Source of the DNA: DASRDU01 sp035652435
GTDB taxonomy: Bacteria; Acidobacteriota; Blastocatellia; RBC074
Assembly (NCBI GenBank): GCA_035652435.1
Contig: DASRDU010000081.1
Span: 47,176-111,175, forward strand
DNA length: 64,000 nt
Reading direction: 5' to 3'
This document shows positions 50,826-59,190 of the stretch, in pieces (position 1 is the first letter of the stretch; every line of letters begins with the position of its first letter). Made by a program: the position numbers and the translations under genes. The notes beneath the pieces are model-generated. The model was not told the DNA's origin. It made no database searches and saw nothing but the letters and a program-made list of their open reading frames with translations.

Positions 50826-51146
50826 GAAGGCGCTGCCCGACGCGGCAGAAGTCTGAGGGCCGGGCGTGAGACACTTCACGACGGCGAGGGGAGCGCCTTT
50901 AATCATTAAGCCTTACGTCTGCCGGCCTATTCACAATGTAGAAGCAGTGCGTCAGCTGCTTACCGGCCCGAGGCGCTGGTAAGCCCCGTTGGCGACTGGC
51001 GCAAAGCGCTGCTGGCAGACCTGGAAGCTGTCGGCAGCGCAACCATTGCTCCGGATCGCCTCCCGCGCACTTGAAAGTCCTTTGCAGTGGTATTTCCCTG
51101 GCAACAGGCGGCGGTTTCTTCCCGCAGTTAACTGATGCCGCCGAAT
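50826..51146. other. Gene-poor stretch beside the integrase remnant
   Basis: No convincing gene is present. A short rightward frame at about 50964-51075 (LVSPVGDWRKALLADLEA) has coding-like composition but no start, ribosome site or recognisable family, so it may be another decayed piece. It ends before the terminator at 51147. Confidence 0.3.
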
Positions 51147-51175
51147 AAAGGGGCCTGTCCGGCCCCTTTTGCTTT
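51147..51175 (+). terminator. Orphan intrinsic terminator
   Basis: AAAGGGGCC and GGCCCCTTT form a nine-pair stem with loop TGTCC, followed by TTGCTTTG on the + strand. No intact gene ends here, so it probably belongs to a lost rightward gene of the decayed element. Confidence 0.65.
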
Positions 51176-51400
51176 GTGTGACGCAGAGGAAACAAGCACG
51201 GATGAAATACGAGCCGCGAGCGCGAACGCCGCAGCAGGCGGACGTTAAATGCGGCTCAGACTAACGGGCCGGGACAACCATTTGGCGGATCATCTTCACT
51301 AAGCTGCTTCCATACAGAGGCAGCCATCCCCCTTGTGCATCACCTCTGTGGTTTCAACCTTCGCGTCTGCTTCGGCGGCGTGATTAAGCCATGGGGGAAG

Positions 51401-51796
51401 ATGACCAAACGCATCCTCTGCGTGGATGACGACGAGGACTCTGTCGCCGCGCTCGGCATCCTGCTGCTGTCCGAAAGGTTTGAAGTGGTCACGGCACTGA
51501 CCGCCGCCGAAGGGTTGCAACTCTCCAGGGAGGGCCACTTCGACCTTTACCTGCTCGACAACCTGCTGCCCGACGGAACCGGGCTCGACCTGTGCCGACA
51601 GATCCGCAACTTTGACCCGCGCACGCCGATCCTTTATCACTCCGGAATGGATGAACCGGAGGATCGGGAGCAGGCGCTCTCGGCTGGCGCACAGGGCTAC
51701 CTCGTCAAGCCGGCTGATTTTGATGAGCTGGTGCGAACCATCAGGGAACTCATTGCCACTGCGGAAGGAAGGGCAGAGATTGAGGGTGCGGGTTAA
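51401..51796 (+). CDS. Single-domain response regulator
   Basis: Started at ATG 51401 the product has 131 residues and is one receiver domain: ILCVDDDEDS acidic pocket, phospho-acceptor Asp in DLYLLDNLLPDG, Thr/Ser position in ILYHSGMDE, and the conserved Lys in GYLVKPADFDEL. No output domain follows, as in CheY-like proteins. An upstream in-frame ATG at 51335 would add an unlikely 22-residue lead. No histidine kinase gene is adjacent, so the partner lies elsewhere. Confidence 0.88.
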   Translation: MTKRILCVDDDEDSVAALGILLLSERFEVVTALTAAEGLQLSREGHFDLYLLDNLLPDGTGLDLCRQIRNFDPRTPILYHSGMDEPEDREQALSAGAQGYLVKPADFDELVRTIRELIATAEGRAEIEGAG

Positions 51797-51886
51797 CGCC
51801 CGGGCGCCAGCCCATCCCGGCTGAAACGCTCGCTACAGGCTTCCGCGGGTGGCAAGGCATGGCGATCAGGCGCACCTGAAAAGTGA

Positions 51887-51941
51887 AAGGGCATCCGGTG
51901 AGGGATGCCCTTCGACTTCTGCCGGGTTTTGGTCCCGGCAG
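51887..51941. terminator. Two tandem hairpins between convergent genes
   Basis: AAGGGCATCC pairs with GGATGCCCTT (51887-51912, ten pairs), and CTGCCGGG pairs with CCCGGCAG (51919-51941, eight pairs). On the minus strand the first is followed by TTCACTTTTC. They can stop transcripts from the response regulator and from the secreted protein. Confidence 0.65.
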
Positions 51942-51970
51942 GTTAGTTTGGAGCAGGGTGCCATGAGCGC

Positions 51971-52843
51971 TTACTTCCCGGTGTTCACGTACTGGATGCA
52001 GTCGCCCTGGTTCTTGAATGTGGTGCCGTCGGCACGCTTCACATTCTTCCAGCCGCCATTCTTGCAGGAGTCTTTGGTCGTCGCGACCCGGAACGGCTCG
52101 AAATCATAGGTGACGCATTCGCCGTCCGTAGTGCCGAACGTGAGTGCGTCGGAGGCCGCGGTCAGGGCGGGGTTGCCGCTCCCCTGGTTGATGCCATATC
52201 CACCCAGAATGGTGGCGTTGGGGTTGGCGGCTACTATCTGGCTCCACGTGACGAAGCAGTTGAAGGCGCAGACGCCGGGAATCGGCCTCGTTGACCACCA
52301 GACGGCCTGACCGCCGTTGTAGGCATCCCACGTCTGCCAGACCCCGTCCACAATGGCGCCCTGACTTGTGTTGTAGACCGGCTCAAAGACCAGTGTGGTG
52401 AACTCGCCGGGATTTAAGGTTCCCCCATTAATATCAACCTGGATATTGATGGAGGGCACCTGATTGGGTGACGCACCGCTGGTGCGGTAAGTCGAATAGC
52501 CCATCTGGTTGATGTCCGCGAGCCTGGTGCCGACGTGGTCGAAGTTGAACAAGGTGGCTTTATCTGCGCCAGTGGGCGTTACCGTCTCGAAACTGCCGAT
52601 CCCGAGAGGAGGGGTTGCCGGTCCGGTGCGGAAGGTGCCGTTGCCGGCCGCCCGCGTGTAGAGGACCCAGTTTTTTAGCGGCGGGGTGTCCTCTGCCTGT
52701 CTGGATATATCTTCTTCAGTCACGACAACCGTGTCACACGCCGGCGCTTGCGCGGCATGTCCGGCTGGGGCTTTGAAAGAGAAGCTGGTAATGGCTACGA
52801 GGGCCACGGCAAGAAGATGGATAAACGTTTTTCCTGATTTCAC
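51971..52843 (-). CDS. Secreted Cys-containing protein of unknown function
   Basis: GTG 52843 with AGAGG eight bases upstream gives 290 residues; an in-frame TTG at 52912 is less likely. A signal peptide (FIHLLAVALVAITSFSFKAP) is followed by a beta-rich domain (about 60-225) that resembles extracellular sugar- or protein-binding folds, and a short C-terminal motif with two Cys (DSCKNGGWKNVKRADGTTFK, then NQGDCIQYVN). I recall this end motif from secreted proteins of Actinobacteria and others, always without known role. A promoter candidate lies about 130 bases upstream. It is monocistronic. Confidence 0.78.
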   Translation of the reverse strand: MKSGKTFIHLLAVALVAITSFSFKAPAGHAAQAPACDTVVVTEEDISRQAEDTPPLKNWVLYTRAAGNGTFRTGPATPPLGIGSFETVTPTGADKATLFNFDHVGTRLADINQMGYSTYRTSGASPNQVPSINIQVDINGGTLNPGEFTTLVFEPVYNTSQGAIVDGVWQTWDAYNGGQAVWWSTRPIPGVCAFNCFVTWSQIVAANPNATILGGYGINQGSGNPALTAASDALTFGTTDGECVTYDFEPFRVATTKDSCKNGGWKNVKRADGTTFKNQGDCIQYVNTGK

Positions 52844-52972
52844 CTGTAATACCTCTTTGAGATTAAGCGACTGCGGGTACCGCAGCGCAGGGTTAAGGGA
52901 TCGAGGAGACAAAGGGGTGCCTCCTCCGGCTGATAAAGAGCAGTTGATTTTGTGTGATAGGGGAAAAATCAG

Positions 52973-53001
52973 CCTATACCTTGGATGGGATTCCCTGTGA
53001 A
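52973..53001 (-). promoter_or_regulatory. Promoter candidate for the secreted protein gene
   Basis: On the minus strand TTCACA and TATAGG are 17 bases apart, in an AT-rich part of the region. The rest of 52844-53282 holds no gene I can support. Confidence 0.45.
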
Positions 53002-53282
53002 GTCAATTTTGCCGGGGCCGGCGGAGGGAAAAATAATATTAAAGTGAGAGCGTCGCCCTCATCGTTTGTACCGGGAGGTGAACAGGAAGATCAGTAGCAC
53101 TGACACTGCCCTTCGTTTGAAGGACGGGCACAGACAGGCGGGTCGGCCGATTCGGAAAGGGATCGGGGTCGCTGAACGCGTCGCGATGACCTGAATGGGT
53201 TCCATCAATGTGATTTCAGGCCTTCGCGATCAATGGCGGGAGAGTTGATAAGCGTCGTGCTTTCGGCCGCCGCGCATCCCGT

Positions 53283-53888
53283 TTACCAGTACCAGATGTC
53301 ACGGCGGCCAAAGAGACTGACGAACAGGGCGGGTGTGGTGCGATTGCGCGGAGCCCGGGCGGAGATCATTTCAACAGTCAGAGCCGGAACCTCGTGTGTG
53401 AAAAGCTTCAGGCGGAACAGCGGCCCGCGTCGCAACTCGGCGCGGCAGACGACCGGCCCGCTGCCTTCCCGGCGTAATCGGAAACGCAGATTGAAACTCA
53501 GCAGCTCATACTCCGCCGCTTCCAGCGTGAGCCGGTCGCGTTCGGTTTCATCACCGAGCAGGAATTCGCAGAACGCCATCGCGTCGGCCAGATGTTTGCG
53601 CTCGCCGCCCGACACGCAGGTTGATGCGTAGCGCTGAAACTCACGGTCAAACCCGTGGCCGAGCGCGGCCCGTGTCAGCGGGATCAGCTTCCGTGCCTCA
53701 CGCAGCCGCTTCCACCGCAGCTGGTCGGCGAAATACTGCAACTGCCGCTCGTTAATCTGTGCGATGAAATCCCCGCCGCCCCCGGCGTAGTCGCGGCAGA
53801 AGCCTTCGCGGTCAGCGAGGAACCAGGCGAGCAGGGTTTCGTCCGTGTAGAGACGACTGAGCAGGGACTGGATTTCACGCGCTGACAT
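53283..53888 (-). CDS. MNIO partner protein (DUF2063-like)
   Basis: The 201-residue product starts at ATG 53888, nine bases after the MNIO gene. The N-terminal helical part (IQSLLSRLYTDETLLAWFLA, FCRDYA) resembles the partner proteins that accompany DUF692 enzymes and bring the substrate leader to them. The C-terminal part is beta-rich with many Arg (FNLRFRLRREGSGPV). By analogy with known MNIO pairs it should recognise the precursor peptide. Similarity is moderate, so the assignment rests partly on its position. Confidence 0.75.
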   Translation of the reverse strand: MSAREIQSLLSRLYTDETLLAWFLADREGFCRDYAGGGGDFIAQINERQLQYFADQLRWKRLREARKLIPLTRAALGHGFDREFQRYASTCVSGGERKHLADAMAFCEFLLGDETERDRLTLEAAEYELLSFNLRFRLRREGSGPVVCRAELRRGPLFRLKLFTHEVPALTVEMISARAPRNRTTPALFVSLFGRRDIWYW

Positions 53889-53896
53889 AGCTGGTT

Positions 53897-54823
53897 TCAG
53901 GCAGTGGCCGTATGCGTTACCGCCGCACTCCGCAAAATCTCCCGCGCCCGCGCAAGCTCATCGCGAATCACCGCAAAATCGGGGAGCTGTTCGTCCCATT
54001 CGAGCAGGACGGCTTTGACCTCCGTCCGCCGCGCCACGAGCTTCAGCATTTCCCAGACCGGGTCTGGTGTCCGGGCCGAATGGCTGTCCACGAGAATGTC
54101 GCGGTCATAATGCCCGCCGATGATGTGAACCTGCACGACCCGTTCGAGCGGGATCGCGGAGAGAAACTCCTCAGGGTCAAAACCGTGATTGTGCGCGTTC
54201 GCGTGCAGGTTCATCAAGTCGAGCAGCAGGCCCGAATCGGTCCGCTCAAGCACTGCCGATAAGAACTCCGCCTCGCTCATCTCCGCGCCGGGCAGCTGCA
54301 AAGTGTACGCGATGTTCTCGATGATGAGAGGCGCGCCGACGACGGATCGGGCGCGATTGATGTTCTCGCACACAATCCCGAGCGTCTCTTCAGTCAGCAG
54401 CAGGGGCGAGAGGTGGCCGATGTCTATCCGGCCCGCGCGGGTCATCGCCAGATGGTCGCTCCACCACGGCGCGCGGGTCTCTTCCACCAGCCGCGCGACG
54501 CGGCGCAGGTAATCTTCATCCGCCGGCTCCGCCGTCCCGGGCGAGAGGTTCAACCCATGGGGAACGAGCGGAAAGCGTCGTGCCAGTTCGCCGAGTTCGC
54601 GGCGGTCGAAGGGCAGTGGATCAAGGTAGTGTTCGGAGATGATTTCCAGAAAATCAACCTCCGCCGCGTGCCTGTAAATCTGGCGCGCGAGAGGCCGCCT
54701 GAACCCCAGCCCCGCGCCAAGGTACGGCAGCCGTTCGATCCACGAAGGGCATTGACCCCTGCCGGAATCAGACGGCGACACGATCTGATGGTCAGGAGCC
54801 TCACTGTTCACTTCAATCATCAT
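53897..54823 (-). CDS. MNIO-family (DUF692) multinuclear iron oxidase
   Basis: The 308-residue protein has the DUF692 TIM-barrel pattern: YLGAGLGFRRPL start, FLEIISEHYL, VPHGLNLSPG, WWSDHLAMT, VCENINRARS, the metal-rich DLMNLHANAHNHG, VHIIGGHYD, DSHSAR and VLLEWDEQLP. The His, Asp, Asn and Glu of these motifs bind two or three irons. Known members modify cysteines of ribosomal peptides (oxazolone-thioamide, thiooxazole or excision chemistry), usually with a partner protein. Here the gene follows a membrane-anchored Ser/Cys-rich protein by 18 bases and precedes the partner, so that protein is the likely substrate. Confidence 0.92.
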   Translation of the reverse strand: MMIEVNSEAPDHQIVSPSDSGRGQCPSWIERLPYLGAGLGFRRPLARQIYRHAAEVDFLEIISEHYLDPLPFDRRELGELARRFPLVPHGLNLSPGTAEPADEDYLRRVARLVEETRAPWWSDHLAMTRAGRIDIGHLSPLLLTEETLGIVCENINRARSVVGAPLIIENIAYTLQLPGAEMSEAEFLSAVLERTDSGLLLDLMNLHANAHNHGFDPEEFLSAIPLERVVQVHIIGGHYDRDILVDSHSARTPDPVWEMLKLVARRTEVKAVLLEWDEQLPDFAVIRDELARAREILRSAAVTHTATA

Positions 54824-54841
54824 TGATCACCATCCGCCCGG

Positions 54842-55240
54842 TCAGCTCCCGCAACTGCCGCCGCTGCTGCAGCTGCTCCCTGAACTGCAACTGCTGCCCG
54901 AGCTGCTGCTGCAACTACTGCTCGAACTACTGCTGTCCGAACTGCTGCAACTGCTGCCCGAACTGCTGTCAGAACAACTGCTGTCGGAACTGCTGCCTGA
55001 ACTGCCCTCAGTACTGCTGCTGCAACTGCTCGCCGGGCCGCTGCTGCAGGTGCTGGTGCTGCTGAAACTCTGGTAACTGCTGTCGTAAAAATCGCTGGAG
55101 TAAGAGCTGCCAACATAGCCTCCCGTTGAACCGTAAGAGCTGCCCCGTCGGGCTTTGCTGATCGCAAATATGATCACGCCAATGATCGCGGCCATAAACA
55201 CGAAGACCATCGCGAAGACGGCAATGACGAAAATTTCCAC
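54842..55240 (-). CDS. Membrane-anchored Ser/Cys-rich repeat protein, probable MNIO substrate
   Basis: GTG 55240 with GGAGG eight bases upstream gives 132 residues. Residues 1-28 are one membrane helix (FVIAVFAMVFVFMAAIIGVI). The rest is low-complexity, over half Ser, with eight Cys mostly in SSC units, and ends SSGGSCGS. The Cys are spaced by 5-15 residues and the tail has no basic cluster, unlike normal adhesins. At DNA level the region is made of CTGCTG-like triplets, so copy number may vary. Its position directly before the MNIO gene, and the same GGSCG-type ending in the next protein, suggest that the cysteines are modified after translation. Confidence 0.8.
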   Translation of the reverse strand: MEIFVIAVFAMVFVFMAAIIGVIIFAISKARRGSSYGSTGGYVGSSYSSDFYDSSYQSFSSTSTCSSGPASSCSSSTEGSSGSSSDSSCSDSSSGSSCSSSDSSSSSSSCSSSSGSSCSSGSSCSSGGSCGS

Positions 55241-55318
55241 AATTCAATCCTCCGGAATTTGTTCGATGGAATGATGACCGGTTCAGAGAAGAGTCTGATG
55301 ACAGGGTGTGATTCATCA

Positions 55319-56149
55319 TCAGCTGCCGCAGCCGCCTCCACCGCACCCGCTGCTGCCTCCGCAACTCCCGCCGACTGCGCTGCTGCCCGTGCCGGATCGT
55401 CCGGCTCTGCGGGCGCGGCGGGCGATGAGGAGAATCATCGTGATGACGACGCCGAGAATCCCGAGTCCGGCTGATAACCCGATCCCTCCCGAATCAGCCT
55501 CTGAAACGCTGCGGCTGACGGAGCGGCCGGCCGCGATGCCGGGTGAGAACTTAACCCGAAAAGATTTTTCTGTCAGCGGCGATTGTATTAATTCGTAAGC
55601 CATCAGGCCGTTGACTCTGACGGGCCTTAATCCGGCTTGCGCGGCCTGCACCGTGCGCTGAGTCCCGTCCGGCATCACCAGCCGATAGCTCGCGCGGTTG
55701 ACCGGCACGCGGAAGATGCCCGCCCAGTCCGCTTCGAGAGTGTTCTGCTTCAGATCACCGGCGAGCGCGTCGGGGATGGTGAAGCTGATCATGATGTGTT
55801 TGCGCCCACGGCCAGCGGGTCGGAAGTCCCAGTTGATCTGAGTCTCACGGTGATGCTCAAGCCAGGTTTTCACTTCGCCGCCATCAGGTGATGCCCCGCT
55901 GAGTTGTTCGGCCTCGCATTTGCCGACGTATTTGAACCCCGCCGATTTGGTCCCTGAGCGGATCAGGTAAGTGATGTCCATCGTCACGCGGACGGCCGCG
56001 CTGTCGCGCTCGGTCGCGAAAGTCAGGTCGTAGTTTTCAATCACGTAATCAGCCGTGTCAGAATCGCTGTCAGCGAGTGTGGTGTGACAGGCAATCATCA
56101 GCACGAAGCAGGCGGCAGTGATCATTGATGTCAGAGTATTGAGCTTCAC
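55319..56149 (-). CDS. DUF2207-like membrane protein with Cys/Gly-rich tail
   Basis: GTG 56149 has GAGGAGG six bases upstream, which fixes the start; the longer ORF from 56293 is rejected. The 276-residue product has a signal peptide (ITAACFVLMIACHTTLA), an extracytoplasmic beta domain like DUF2207 (DYVIENYDLTFATERDSAAV), one late membrane helix (GLSAGLGILGVVITMILLIA), a basic stretch, and the tail GGSCGGSSGCGGGGCGS. The Cys-Gly tail is cytoplasmic by this topology and so reachable by the MNIO enzyme. It is first in the four-gene MNIO operon, after a terminator. Confidence 0.8.
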   Translation of the reverse strand: MKLNTLTSMITAACFVLMIACHTTLADSDSDTADYVIENYDLTFATERDSAAVRVTMDITYLIRSGTKSAGFKYVGKCEAEQLSGASPDGGEVKTWLEHHRETQINWDFRPAGRGRKHIMISFTIPDALAGDLKQNTLEADWAGIFRVPVNRASYRLVMPDGTQRTVQAAQAGLRPVRVNGLMAYELIQSPLTEKSFRVKFSPGIAAGRSVSRSVSEADSGGIGLSAGLGILGVVITMILLIARRARRAGRSGTGSSAVGGSCGGSSGCGGGGCGS

Positions 56150-56300
56150 AGATTGCCTCCTCGGTAAAAGGCGCTGGCGGGATTGCGCGGTTGATTGAGC
56201 GTGAAGCGAATGGCCGGGCAATCGCTCTCTGGTCTGGCGGAATGGGAACTCTGTTGGTGAGGGTGCCGAAAGGCTCATAGCAGGTTTGGACATTGTACGA

Positions 56301-56349
56301 AAAAGGAGGCCCGGGGTTCCCGTAATTTATCGGAAACGCCCCGGGCCTC
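56301..56349 (-). terminator. Intrinsic terminator after the VIT/VWA gene
   Basis: On the minus strand GAGGCCCGGGG pairs exactly with CCCCGGGCCTC; the inner part pairs further, and CCTTTTTCG follows. It separates the VIT/VWA transcript from the MNIO operon. Confidence 0.82.
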
Positions 56350-56491
56350 GGAAGAAAATTCGGTGATGTCCGGAAGCCGTCCGGTGATTGGAATGTGAAC
56401 CCGATCAGGACCGCAAATGCGCGCGATGACCCTGACCTGAACACTCCGCCAGCAGTCGTCACCGAATGACCGCTGGCCGATGATCTTTAAG

Positions 56492-59011
56492 TTACTTCGC
56501 ACCCGGTGCGGTCTGCGGCGCGACATAACGAACCACGCTGAGTTCAGCCATCGCCGCCAACTTCTCGACCGGCAGGCGGCCAATGGCGAACTTCGTCGTC
56601 TTCGGGTCGAGCACGATTTCAAAGCCGAGCTGTTTGAGTTGCGCGATGGCTTCGGGCGACTTGTCAGTCAGGAAAACCTGAATCTCGGCCTTGCCGTCGC
56701 GGACGAACTTCGCTTCCTCGGCTGTCGGCTGAGACTGCTTAATCTTCAGCCGTTCGATCACTGCAATAATTGTCGGATGCAGCTTGTTGAGAAGCTGCTG
56801 GCGCTTCTGCTCTTCCGGTAACACCACCGCTGATGAATCCGCAGGGGCCAGCACGCCGCCACTGACCTGCACCTTGGGTTTGGGAGCCGGAGTTGGTGGT
56901 GGTGGCGCCGTCTTCGCTCTGCGTCTTGACATCTCGCCACCTCCCCTTGCGATTCTGGGAGAGACAGGTATTATGCGCACCTCAGCCTCATCCTTACCAA
57001 ACACACCTTCGTAGCTCACGCCTTCAGGCATTTCGACCGGTACCTCAATCCGGCGCGGCGCATCGCCGTCGGTGATCGTCATCTCTTCGACGGCGACGAA
57101 TGAGGTGTACTGTGTCATCAGGCGGTATTCGAGCCCGAGTTGCGTGATCTGTTCGCGCACGTCCTCGCGCGGGTTGCCGCGCTGGATGCCCGCGTAATCC
57201 TCGCTCATCAGTTCGTCAACCCGCGTGCGCGCCCAGAGTGTGACCAGCACGTCGTGCCGCGGCTGCGATTCGGGGAACTCGACCGGAATCTCGCGCACAA
57301 AATCGCGCCCCTGCATTTTGCCGCGTAACCTGACGACCCCGCGTCCGGCTCCGGTGAATCGCCCGGTCAGAGTCAGCGGCTTTGCGCCGAACAGATCGGG
57401 GATGCGTTTCGGGTAAACGTCCGCGACCGGCAGACCCGTCCAGTCAATCGCAATGTCAGTCAGCAGGGGATTGCGGACGCGTTCGTGAAAGCGCCTCGCC
57501 GCGGCCACCGCGCCCGAAGCCTCTTCGCTCGAACCGCTGACGAGCGGCACGTATTCGACTTCACCGCGCCCATGTTCGGCCATCTTGTCGAGCAGGAAAC
57601 GATTCACCGAACTGCCGATCCCAAAGGAGAACACTCGCGCGTTCGGGTGCTTCTGCACTTCGGCGATGATCTCCATATCGTTGCCGACGTAACCATCAGT
57701 CATGAAGCAGACGATGCGGACGTGATCCTGTTTGTCGGAATCATCGAGCGCGGCGCGGATCGCTTTCATCATTTCAGTCCCGCCAGCTCCGGAGCGCGAA
57801 GCCAGAAATGCCTGCGCCCTGGCGAGATTCTCTTTCGTCGCGGGGACCGGCGCGGGGAAGAGAATATGTGTGTCGCCTGAGAATGTGATCAGGTTGAAAG
57901 TGTCCTGCGGGTAGAGCCCGTCGAGCGCCAGCTTCATCGCTTTCTTCGCCGTCTCAATCGGCAGCCCGTTCATCGAGCCCGACGTGTCGAGTGCGAAGAC
58001 GAGTTCCTTCGGCGTCACGTCTTCGGCGTTGATCCGGTCAGGCGGTTGCAGGATCAGGGTGAAAAATCCACCCTGTGCGCCGCGATGCGTCAGCACGGCG
58101 TCGGCAATCTTCCCGCCCGAAACTTCATAGCGGAGGATGAAATCCCGATTGGGAATCTCGGCTTTATCCCTGAGCTTTACCAAGGCAGAACCGACCCCGG
58201 TCCGCTCAACGTCAATTTCGTGCAGTGGGGATTTGATCTCTTCAACGGGCACTCCGGCGTCGAGGGTGACTTCGAGGGAGATGTCGTGGCCGGCGCGCGT
58301 GCCTTTGGGAGTGACCGGTGGCGTGATCCGCGAAGCGTCGGGAACCTGATCCGTATTCGGCGCCCAGCCGCCTCCCTGAATGCCCGGTGTCGCGCCGGCT
58401 GCCTGCGGCGCGCCGGGGATGTAGCGTGGGCCGACGACCATCGGGAAGACGAATTCGTAAGCGCCGTCTTCGTACTTCAATGTCTCGACGTAACTGATCG
58501 TCACTCTGACCTGCTCGCCGGGCATGATGTTGGCGACCGATTGAGTGAAGATGTTCGGGCGCTCCTGATCGAACAGGCTGGCGACGTTGCCCGCGGCTTT
58601 GGCGGCCTCGTAAACGGCGCGGGCTTCTTCGCGCCGTTTGATTTTGCCGCGCACCGTGCGGTCACCGACGAGCATCGTCATGTCATCCACGGCCGCGTTC
58701 TGTGGCAGCGGGAAGGTGTAGACGGCTTCAATCTTCTCTTTGAACGGATTGTGGAATTCCTGCGTAACCGTGACGCGCGCGAGGAAGCCGCTGATCTCGG
58801 CTTTGACGTCGGTGTGTTTGAGCGGGCACGCGCCGCGCGGCTTCCCGTCGTGATCAACGGCCTGAAGACCGCCCTGCGTGACGGACTGTGCCGGCTCGGC
58901 CAGGTTTCCGGCGCCGGCATTTCTTCCGGCAGCGGCGCGCACTATGATAATGAGGCTGAGGACGCAGAGCGCCATGACAAACGTGGTCGGCAGGGCGAGC
59001 TTTCGAGACAT
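56492..59011 (-). CDS. Secreted VIT and von Willebrand A domain protein
   Basis: The 839-residue product has a signal peptide (LPTTFVMALCVLSLIIIV), a VIT domain at about 50-180 (VKAEISGFLARVTVTQEFHN, DDMTMLVGDRTVRGKIKRRE), and a VWA domain at about 335-510 with MIDAS motif FALDTSGSMNG and later FMTDGYVGND. A Pro/Lys linker near 720 leads to a C-terminal domain with repeated FAIGRLPVEKLAAMAEL-type text. Relatives resemble inter-alpha-trypsin inhibitor heavy chains and bacterial envelope proteins; the role is probably protein binding at the cell surface with Mg/Ca. No sortase or sorting motif is present. Confidence 0.9.
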   Translation of the reverse strand: MSRKLALPTTFVMALCVLSLIIIVRAAAGRNAGAGNLAEPAQSVTQGGLQAVDHDGKPRGACPLKHTDVKAEISGFLARVTVTQEFHNPFKEKIEAVYTFPLPQNAAVDDMTMLVGDRTVRGKIKRREEARAVYEAAKAAGNVASLFDQERPNIFTQSVANIMPGEQVRVTISYVETLKYEDGAYEFVFPMVVGPRYIPGAPQAAGATPGIQGGGWAPNTDQVPDASRITPPVTPKGTRAGHDISLEVTLDAGVPVEEIKSPLHEIDVERTGVGSALVKLRDKAEIPNRDFILRYEVSGGKIADAVLTHRGAQGGFFTLILQPPDRINAEDVTPKELVFALDTSGSMNGLPIETAKKAMKLALDGLYPQDTFNLITFSGDTHILFPAPVPATKENLARAQAFLASRSGAGGTEMMKAIRAALDDSDKQDHVRIVCFMTDGYVGNDMEIIAEVQKHPNARVFSFGIGSSVNRFLLDKMAEHGRGEVEYVPLVSGSSEEASGAVAAARRFHERVRNPLLTDIAIDWTGLPVADVYPKRIPDLFGAKPLTLTGRFTGAGRGVVRLRGKMQGRDFVREIPVEFPESQPRHDVLVTLWARTRVDELMSEDYAGIQRGNPREDVREQITQLGLEYRLMTQYTSFVAVEEMTITDGDAPRRIEVPVEMPEGVSYEGVFGKDEAEVRIIPVSPRIARGGGEMSRRRAKTAPPPPTPAPKPKVQVSGGVLAPADSSAVVLPEEQKRQQLLNKLHPTIIAVIERLKIKQSQPTAEEAKFVRDGKAEIQVFLTDKSPEAIAQLKQLGFEIVLDPKTTKFAIGRLPVEKLAAMAELSVVRYVAPQTAPGAK

Positions 59012-59190
59012 ACTTCCTCCATCAGGACAAAGAAACCTTTTTTCGGCGCGGGGCGGAAATGCTGGCTACACGGACGCGCGGACAGGCGATCCGGTTCCAG
59101 TTTTATTGCGGTGACTGAACGAAGGGCGGGAAGGAAAACTTGCAGACGGCTGAAAGATTTTTCTGGTCACGGTGCCGGGCAGGCTTTGGG

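Noticed and set aside
51849..52109. Small rightward ORF at the end of the secreted protein gene
   Set aside because: It is antisense to the well-supported Cys-motif end of that gene and runs through the two terminator hairpins.
54842..55160. CRISPR-like or satellite repeat at the CTG-rich stretch
   Set aside because: It is an in-frame Ser/Cys coding region with a good start and operon context; there are no spacers.
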